This document shows positions 58,092 through 64,000 of a stretch of 64,000 nt of DNA, in pieces. The stretch is from an uncultured bacterium. GTDB lineage: Bacteria > Elusimicrobiota > Elusimicrobia > Elusimicrobiales > Elusimicrobiaceae. The stretch spans positions 61,806 to 125,805 of the forward strand of contig CASFXV010000004.1 in assembly GCA_949298795.1 (NCBI GenBank), given 5' to 3'. Made by a program: the position numbers and the translations under genes. The notes under the pieces were generated by a model. The model did not search any database, had not been told where the DNA came from, and saw only the letters and a list, made by a program, of their open reading frames with translations. Every line of letters begins with the position of its first letter. Position 1 is the first letter of the stretch.

Positions 58092-59475
58092 TGTGAAAAA
58101 ATGGGTTGCCGCGGCCGTACTGGCCGCCGGTTGTGCGCCAATGTGTTTTGGCGCGATGGCCCCCACCCCCGCGTCTAACTTATTTGCGGAACAAGACGTG
58201 GGAGGGGAGAAGATTACCATTTCCGATGCCATTAAAATGGCTTTGTCGGACAGTTATCAGGTAATTGACGCCGAAAAGCTGAAAGCCATTTATGAGGAAC
58301 AATTGTCGGAGGCCCGCTCGGGTTATTATCCTAAATTGTCTTTAGACGCGTCTTATTCCCGCGCCATTAAAAAAGCACAGTTTGCCATTGGCGGCGGAGC
58401 CATGATGGAAGTGGGTAAAAACAATACCTATGCGGCGGGGCTGAACTTAAGCCAGGTATTGTGGAGCGGCGGGCAAATCCGCGGCGGGGTGAATTTGGCC
58501 AAAGTGGGCGCGCAGGAAGGGGTGTATAATTTAAAACACGTGCGCGATTTGGTAACCCAGCAGGTAGTGAAATTCTGCTATGACATTATTTACGCTTCCG
58601 CCTATATCCGCGTGCAGGAAGAATATTTAAAAATCGCCAAGCAGCATTTGGCGGAAACCCAAGCCAAATATAAACAGGGTTTGGCCAGCAGTTTGGACGT
58701 GCTCACCCAAAAAGTAAAGGTGGAAAATATTGAGCCTACCGTCATTCAAGCCAAGAAAAACTTTGAATTGGGGAACTTGTATTTGCGCCAAATTTTAAAC
58801 AGAGACCCGGAAGACAAAATTTATCTTACCTGGACCCGTAAGGATTTGACGCTGCCTCAGGTTCCTTCGTTGGAAGTGTTGTATCAAAAAGCCATGGAGT
58901 ACCGCCCGGAGCTGATTCTGTCTAAATTGGCGGTGGACGCGGCGCATTATAATGTAAATATTGCCAAAGCCGGGCATATGCCGGTATTGGCTTTGAATGC
59001 GGATTACACGTATAACGGTTTGACGGAGCAAGGTTTCCCGAACCAAAAGCAAGACCGGTATTGGTCTTCCACCGCCGGCGTGACGCTTAGCATTCCGCTT
59101 TTTGAAGGGTTTAAGGTCAGCTCTCAAGTGGCGCAGAAAGAATTGGCGTACGAACAGGCTGTAGCTGCTTATCAAAATAAACTCAAAAACGTGCGTATTC
59201 AGGTAAAAGAAGCATGGCTTAATTTGGACGAAGCCCGCAACCGCATAGAAGCCACCAAAGGGGTGGTGGAACAGGCGCGTGAAAACTTGGAAGCGCAAAT
59301 GAAACGTTACCGCGCGGGTTTAACCAGCCAGCTGGAGTTAAACGACGCCATTGCCAACGTAAACGATTCCGACTTGCAATACGTGCAAGCCGTGTATGAC
59401 GGCGCTATTGCGCTTTCTGATTTAAAATTTGCCGTAGGGGTAGAGGTTGAACTGTATGAAAAAGAAAACAAGTAA
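58072..59475 (+). CDS. TolC-like outer membrane efflux protein
   Basis: Outer-membrane channel of a tripartite efflux system. Start at ATG 58072 gives a signal peptide (MKIRKNNVKKWVAAAVLAAG...), overlapping the TetR gene by 20 bp. The 467-residue protein has two OEP repeats of long helices and strands, seen from repeated heptad-like stretches around EEYLKIAKQHLAETQAKYKQGLAS and ARENLEAQMKRYRAGLTSQLEL, the pseudo-repeat positions typical of TolC. Confidence 0.9.
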   Translation: MKIRKNNVKKWVAAAVLAAGCAPMCFGAMAPTPASNLFAEQDVGGEKITISDAIKMALSDSYQVIDAEKLKAIYEEQLSEARSGYYPKLSLDASYSRAIKKAQFAIGGGAMMEVGKNNTYAAGLNLSQVLWSGGQIRGGVNLAKVGAQEGVYNLKHVRDLVTQQVVKFCYDIIYASAYIRVQEEYLKIAKQHLAETQAKYKQGLASSLDVLTQKVKVENIEPTVIQAKKNFELGNLYLRQILNRDPEDKIYLTWTRKDLTLPQVPSLEVLYQKAMEYRPELILSKLAVDAAHYNVNIAKAGHMPVLALNADYTYNGLTEQGFPNQKQDRYWSSTAGVTLSIPLFEGFKVSSQVAQKELAYEQAVAAYQNKLKNVRIQVKEAWLNLDEARNRIEATKGVVEQARENLEAQMKRYRAGLTSQLELNDAIANVNDSDLQYVQAVYDGAIALSDLKFAVGVEVELYEKENK

Positions 59476-60358
59476 AAAAATTAAAATAGTTATTGTCTTA
59501 TTGATGATAGCCATGGCGGCTTTTGTATTTTTAAAACCTAAAGCGGGTTCCCCGATGGATACGGTGGCTTTGGACGTTTTTGCCGTGCGCCCGGAAACGG
59601 TGCAAAAGCGGGATTTAAAACACCAGCTTTTAATGTCCGGCAGTATCAAAGCGTGGGAAGAAGCCACCTTGTACCCGCGTGTAGAAGGAAAACTTTTGGA
59701 AAACTTATTGCGCGAAGGGGATGCGGTAAAGAAAAATCAAACCGTTTCTTTAATTGAGCGCGATGAAGTGGGCGCCGTGTATGAACCGGTGGTCGTTCCG
59801 TCTACCTTAACGGGTGTTATCGGCCGGGTGTATTTGGACCCGGGCGCCAATGTAACCATTTCCACTCCGGTTGCCTTAGTGGTTAACCAAGAACGCGTGC
59901 GCGTGGCGGTGGACATACCGGAACGCTATATAGGGGAAATTTACAAAGGCCAGCCGGCCACCCTGCGTATTGACGCTTTGCCCGGTAAAGAGTTTGAAGC
60001 CCGCCTGCAAATCATCAGCCCGGTGGTGGACGCCAACAGCCGCGCGGTAGCGGTGGAATTCTGGGCCGATAACCCCAGAGACATCTTAAAATCCGGCATG
60101 TTCGCCAAAGTGGATATTACACTGGCTGAAAAGAAAAACGCCGTTTCTATTGCCAAGAAAAGCCTGTATACCGAAAACGGCGAAAGCTATGTGTTTGTGC
60201 CCGCTTCTGACGGGAAGACCGCTCAGAAAAAAGCGGTAACCGTGGGCTTTGAAAATACCAATTATTTGGAAATTACCGAAGGCCTGAAAGAAGGGGACGT
60301 GATTTTGGAATTTGCCTACGGCCTGCAAGACGGAAGCAAGATTGATATGGGTAAATAA
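59456..60358 (+). CDS. RND periplasmic adaptor (membrane fusion protein), hairpin-less
   Basis: Connects the RND pump with the TolC-like channel. Start at ATG 59456 with GAGG 9 nt upstream; overlaps the TolC gene by 20 bp. The 300-residue protein has one N-terminal membrane helix, a lipoyl domain (LYPRVEGKLLENLLREGDAVKKNQTV, then STLTGVIGRVYLDPGANV), a beta-barrel and a membrane-proximal domain. Between the lipoyl halves only about 20 residues are found, so the usual alpha-helical hairpin is missing, as reported for Borrelia BesA. Confidence 0.87.
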   Translation: MKKKTSKKIKIVIVLLMIAMAAFVFLKPKAGSPMDTVALDVFAVRPETVQKRDLKHQLLMSGSIKAWEEATLYPRVEGKLLENLLREGDAVKKNQTVSLIERDEVGAVYEPVVVPSTLTGVIGRVYLDPGANVTISTPVALVVNQERVRVAVDIPERYIGEIYKGQPATLRIDALPGKEFEARLQIISPVVDANSRAVAVEFWADNPRDILKSGMFAKVDITLAEKKNAVSIAKKSLYTENGESYVFVPASDGKTAQKKAVTVGFENTNYLEITEGLKEGDVILEFAYGLQDGSKIDMGK

Positions 60359-60369
60359 GGCGGGGTTAT

Positions 60370-63300
60370 ATGGAAGAAGAAAAACAAAACGCAGCGCAGC
60401 AGCCTGCCGGCCCGGCTAAGAAAGGCGGGTTAACGTCTATCTTTATTCACCGCCCGGTTGCCACTATCATGATGTGTGTGGCCGTGGTGGTGTTGGGGTT
60501 GATGTCTTATTCCGGCATGGGCGTGGGGATGTTCCCCAACATTGACGTGCCTTATGTATTGGTGCAGACCACGCTGGCCGGCGCCAACCCGGAAGAGGTG
60601 GAAACCTCCATTACTAAAGTAATTGAAGAATCCGTCAACCAGGTGGAAGGGATTGACGAAATTAAATCCCAAAGTATGGAAGGGGCGTCTTTGGTCAGCA
60701 TTAAGTTTGACATGGATAAAGACCGCGACGTAGCCGCCCAGGAAGTGCGCGATAAAGTGGAACTGATTAAAAACGACCTCCCGGAAGGGACGGAATCCCC
60801 CATCGTGCAGAAACTGGATATGGACGCTATTGCCGTATTAAACGTAGTGGTGTCCGGTGACCGCGATATTGTGGACTTGACGGAAGTAGCCAAAAAGAAA
60901 GTAAAAGAAAACATTGAAAACATCCGCGGGGTGGGTTCTGTAAACATCGTGGGCGGACGCGAACGCGAAATTCACGTCATTGTTAATCCGTTTAAGTTGT
61001 TTGCTTTGAATTTGCCCATTAGCGATGTTTCCCAAGCCTTGTCCGAGCAGAACGTAGAAATCCCCGGCGGGCGTGTGGAACAGCAACACCAGGAATACAA
61101 TTTGCGTATTTTGGGCCGTATCCCTACGGTGGAAGCTTTTAATGACGTGTTTATTGCCAAACGCAAAGGCGCGTCCATTAAAATTTCTGATATTGGCTAC
61201 GCGGAAGATTCCGGCGAATACGAACGCGAATCCACTTGGCTTAACCAGCGCCGTTCTGTTACGTTGGAAGTGACCAAACAGTCCGGTACCAACACGCTGG
61301 CCGTGGTGCAAGGGGTAAAAGATAAGCTGGACTTAATTAAACCCACGCTGCCCAAAGACATCAGCATTTCTCTCATGATGGACCAGTCCGGCAACATTAA
61401 AGCTTCCGTACACACGGTGCTGGAACACTTGGTGCTGGGCGGTTTCTTGGCGGGGGTCATGGTGCTTATTTTCATGGGCTCTTTGCGCTCCACGTTTATT
61501 TCATTCTTGGCCATGCCTATTTCCATCATCGGTTCGTTCATTTTTATGAAAATGAGCGGTTTTACCATTGATACCATGACGCTGTTGGGTTTAACCGTAG
61601 CCGTAGGTATCGTGATTGACGACGCCATCGTGATGTTGGAAAACATTTTCCGCCATATGGAAAAGTACGGCAAAACCCCTATGCGCGCCGCGTTGGACGG
61701 TTCGCGTGAAATTACTTCTACGGTTGTGGCCACCACGCTTTCCATTTTGGTTATCTTCTTGCCGCTGGCGTACATGAGTGGTATTATCGGCCGCGTGGTA
61801 AACAGCTACGGTATGACGGTGGTGTTTGCCATCGCCCTGTCCGGGGTGGTGGCGCTTACGTTAACGCCTATGCTTTGCGCCAAAATGTTAAAACAGGGGC
61901 AGGGCAAAACCAAGCTGGACTTGGTGGTAGACGGCGTAAATAAAAAATTGGTGGATTGGTACATCCCGCTGTTAGACTGGTCTATCCACCACCGCAAAAT
62001 CATGGTGGGCGTGGCGGTATTTTGTGTAGCCATGCTTTTCCCCATGTTGGCTAAAATAGGGGGGGAATTTATCCCGGTGGATGACAGCGGTAAGGTGCAA
62101 GTAACCGTGGAAGCCCCTGTGGGTACCAGCTACAGCGATACCTTGGACATTCTGCGCCAAATTGAAAAAGACGTATTGCGCCTGCCGCATGTAAAAGACA
62201 CGTTAGTGGTAGCCGGGGTGGGCAGCAACAGCTTTGCCGATTCCAACCCCGCCAACAAAGGCTATGTTCGCTATGAGTTGGAAGACCGCGAAAAGCGCGA
62301 AGGTTTAACCACCAACGATTATTTGGAAGTAACCCGCCAAATGATGAAAAAATACAAAGGCCTGCAAACCACTTCTTATATTGTGAGTGACGGCCCTTCT
62401 GCGGGTTCGTATGAAATACAGTACGTGCTTTCCGGCCCGGATTTGGACCAGCTTGCCAATTACGGCAACACCATGATTGCCCAGCTTTCCAAAGACCCCC
62501 GGTTTATTGATTTGGATTTGTCTTTAGACTTGTCCAAACCGGAATACCGCGTAGTCATCAACCGTGACAAAGCCTATAATATGGGTGTTAAAGTGTCTGA
62601 TATCGCTTCGGCGCTGCGCACCATGGTAGGCGGCGAGGACGACATCACCAAATATAAAGAAGGGGATGACTTGTACGAAGTCCGCGTGCGCGTGGGTGAG
62701 GAATACCGCGACACCAAAGAAGCCATTGCCGCTTTGATGGTTCCGGCCGATAACGGCGAGGACGATATTGTGCGTTTGGACTCGGTAGCCACTATTGAAG
62801 AAGGCACCGGCCCCAGCCAAATTGACCGTTTTAACCGCCAGCGCCAGGTAACCGTGCAGGCTAACTTGAACGGAATTGACCAGCGCAGCGCTTTGGCTAT
62901 TATGGAGCAAACTTTTAAAGACCTGCACGCCGGGGTGGAATATACCGGCGGCGTAACGGGGGCTTCTCAAGAAATGGGCAAAATGTTCATGTCGTTTATC
63001 ATGGCGTTCTTCTTGGCGTTCTTGTTTAAATACATGATTTTGGCCGCCCAGTTTGAAAGCTATACCCACCCGGTAGCTATTATCGTATCTTTGCCGCTGA
63101 CGGTTCCTTTTGCCGTGCTTTCGCTGTTGCTTACTGGGCAAACCATGAATATATATAGTTTGCTGGGTATATTCATGTTGGTGGGCGTAGTCAGCAAAAA
63201 CGCTATTTTGCAAACGGACTATACCAACCAGCTGCGTGCCCGCGGCTATGGCCGTACGGAAGCCATTTTGCAGGCCAACCGCGTCCGCTTGCGCCCTATT

Positions 63301-63567
63301 TTGATGACCACGCTCACCCTGATTATGGGTGTGGCCCCGATGATTATTTCCAACGGGGCAGGCGCGGAGGAACGCCGCAGTTTGGCCATCGTTATTGTGG
63401 GCGGGCAGGCGCTGTCCTTATTGGTTACCCTGCTGATGACGCCTGTAACCTATATTCTGTTGGACGAATTTGGCGACTGGCTGAACCTGAAGCTTTTTGG
63501 CATTCCGATACCAGAAGACAAAAACAAGGATGTCATTTTGTCGGAAGTTCCTCCGGAAGAGGATTAA
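60370..63567 (+). CDS. RND-family efflux transporter (HAE1/AcrB-like)
   Basis: Inner-membrane proton-driven pump. The 1065-residue protein has the AcrB architecture: twelve membrane helices with two large periplasmic loops, N-terminal FIHRPVATIMM, helix 4 motif VGIVIDDAIVMLEN with the paired proton-relay aspartates, and the helix 10 lysine in GVVSKNAIL. The first 25 residues are a soluble Pro/Ala/Lys-rich extension. It ends the TetR-TolC-adaptor-RND operon before a strong terminator. The substrate range cannot be deduced. Confidence 0.94.
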   Translation: MEEEKQNAAQQPAGPAKKGGLTSIFIHRPVATIMMCVAVVVLGLMSYSGMGVGMFPNIDVPYVLVQTTLAGANPEEVETSITKVIEESVNQVEGIDEIKSQSMEGASLVSIKFDMDKDRDVAAQEVRDKVELIKNDLPEGTESPIVQKLDMDAIAVLNVVVSGDRDIVDLTEVAKKKVKENIENIRGVGSVNIVGGREREIHVIVNPFKLFALNLPISDVSQALSEQNVEIPGGRVEQQHQEYNLRILGRIPTVEAFNDVFIAKRKGASIKISDIGYAEDSGEYERESTWLNQRRSVTLEVTKQSGTNTLAVVQGVKDKLDLIKPTLPKDISISLMMDQSGNIKASVHTVLEHLVLGGFLAGVMVLIFMGSLRSTFISFLAMPISIIGSFIFMKMSGFTIDTMTLLGLTVAVGIVIDDAIVMLENIFRHMEKYGKTPMRAALDGSREITSTVVATTLSILVIFLPLAYMSGIIGRVVNSYGMTVVFAIALSGVVALTLTPMLCAKMLKQGQGKTKLDLVVDGVNKKLVDWYIPLLDWSIHHRKIMVGVAVFCVAMLFPMLAKIGGEFIPVDDSGKVQVTVEAPVGTSYSDTLDILRQIEKDVLRLPHVKDTLVVAGVGSNSFADSNPANKGYVRYELEDREKREGLTTNDYLEVTRQMMKKYKGLQTTSYIVSDGPSAGSYEIQYVLSGPDLDQLANYGNTMIAQLSKDPRFIDLDLSLDLSKPEYRVVINRDKAYNMGVKVSDIASALRTMVGGEDDITKYKEGDDLYEVRVRVGEEYRDTKEAIAALMVPADNGEDDIVRLDSVATIEEGTGPSQIDRFNRQRQVTVQANLNGIDQRSALAIMEQTFKDLHAGVEYTGGVTGASQEMGKMFMSFIMAFFLAFLFKYMILAAQFESYTHPVAIIVSLPLTVPFAVLSLLLTGQTMNIYSLLGIFMLVGVVSKNAILQTDYTNQLRARGYGRTEAILQANRVRLRPILMTTLTLIMGVAPMIISNGAGAEERRSLAIVIVGGQALSLLVTLLMTPVTYILLDEFGDWLNLKLFGIPIPEDKNKDVILSEVPPEED

Positions 63568-63597
63568 CCTCTTTTGGAAACAGTCTAAAGCCGGGTT

Positions 63598-63628
63598 TAC
63601 TATAAACCCGGCTTTTTTATTGTAGGCG
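63598..63628 (+). terminator. Intrinsic terminator of the efflux operon
   Basis: 12-bp perfect stem AAGCCGGGTTTA / TAAACCCGGCTT with a 3-nt loop, then TTTTA. Confidence 0.93.
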
Positions 63629-63982
63629 GAAGATAGTGGAAGTTTTCGTTTTAGGACTACTGTTTTTACACTCGCTTTGTGGGGTTCTCTTTTTGCAACG
63701 CTTTTTGTCTGCAAAAGAGGGAACAAAAAAGCTATAAAAGAACACATGGTTTGATTATATTTTACAGATAGTTTGATTATTTCGGGCAAAATAAATTTAA
63801 AATGTTAAACAAATGAGCAATGTTTTCATTAATACATTCTTAATAAAACCCTGTTTTTAATACGGATTTCTTATAATATTCTATTTCATTGGGTACATAC
63901 ACATTAACTCTGAGAACAAAGCATTATCCCCCTATTTCCGACCTTTGTTTCGGTTTTGTATCAATTATGATATATTTAACTT
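63629..63982. other. AT-rich intergenic region without a recognised gene
   Basis: About 350 bp, very AT-rich. I see an imperfect inverted repeat around 63674-63725 (TTCTCTTTTTGCA ... TGCAAAAGAGGGAA), a possible -10 TATAAT near 63871, and a small CCGA/TCGG hairpin near 63938-63953. No open frame of note lies within it. It could hold the promoter of the next gene or a small RNA, but nothing is decisive. Confidence 0.4.
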
Positions 63983-64000
63983 ATGCAAATTAAAGAAATA
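63983..64000 (+). CDS. Probable start of a downstream gene (partial, 6 codons)
   Basis: ATG 63983 opens a frame (MQIKEI) that runs to the window end. TATATT at 63971-63976 is 6 nt before the ATG, the same leaderless spacing as in uvrB, birA and the TIGR02757 gene. Too short to identify. Confidence 0.35.

Overview
The window reads as a chromosomal segment starting at the replication origin of a Gram-negative, meso-diaminopimelate-type bacterium. An ADP-heptose epimerase, a TolC/RND efflux system, beta-barrel-like secreted proteins and complete DAP and muropeptide-recycling genes all point that way. My best taxonomic guess is a gut member of the Elusimicrobiota; this is an inference from overall protein character and the unusual secreted paralogue families, not proven. 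Coding density is very high. I see no insertion sequence, prophage or CRISPR array. Layout: (1) 1-7804 dnaA (5' end outside the window), a candidate oriC, dnaN, a DciA-like gene, gyrB, gyrA. (2) 7958-9421 a lone GH13 enzyme. (3) 9667-17259 a complete F1Fo ATP synthase operon with an LPS heptose gene (hldD) between atpA and atpG. (4) 17392-23079 a Sel1-repeat protein convergent with four tandem overlapping genes for secreted chymotrypsin-fold proteases whose nucleophile is cysteine. (5) 23200-31823 glyA, a deoxyhypusine-synthase-family gene with an outer-membrane-like partner, a DoxX-like gene, dnaX-recR-comEC, guaD. (6) 31984-33015 the first of four secreted Tiki/TraB/ChaN-like proteins. (7) 33154-38919 a murein-recycling operon perM-ampG-murQ-anmK-nagZ on the minus strand. 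(8) 39064-46007 tRNA-Val, marC, uvrB, three more tandem Tiki-like genes, birA. (9) 46069-48603 a stand-alone receiver, tilS, a Qnr-like pentapeptide protein, a TIGR02757 protein. (10) 48638-55411 murE-murD converging on dapA-asd-dapB-murC. (11) 55514-57296 sppA and a membrane protein. (12) 57441-63567 a TetR-regulated TolC/adaptor/RND operon, then an AT-rich gap and the first codons of another gene. How the genes fit together: the DAP and Mur genes supply peptidoglycan precursors, and the ampG operon recovers MurNAc and GlcNAc from turnover. The two four-member secreted families are the most unusual content. The proteases have a His/Asp/Cys triad in a GxCGSP context with a conserved S1-pocket-like histidine, resembling both viral 3C/NIa and staphylococcal V8 enzymes. 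The Tiki-like family keeps a GExH ... RNxHW ... GxxH motif set. Most predicted signal peptides in the window are followed by Gln at +1, as in the Bacteroidetes Q-rule. Regulation: at least five transcription units have a -10 hexamer 6-7 nt before the ATG and no usable Shine-Dalgarno, suggesting leaderless transcripts, several with a GG-extended -10 (TTGGTAnAAT). Strong intrinsic terminators delimit most units.
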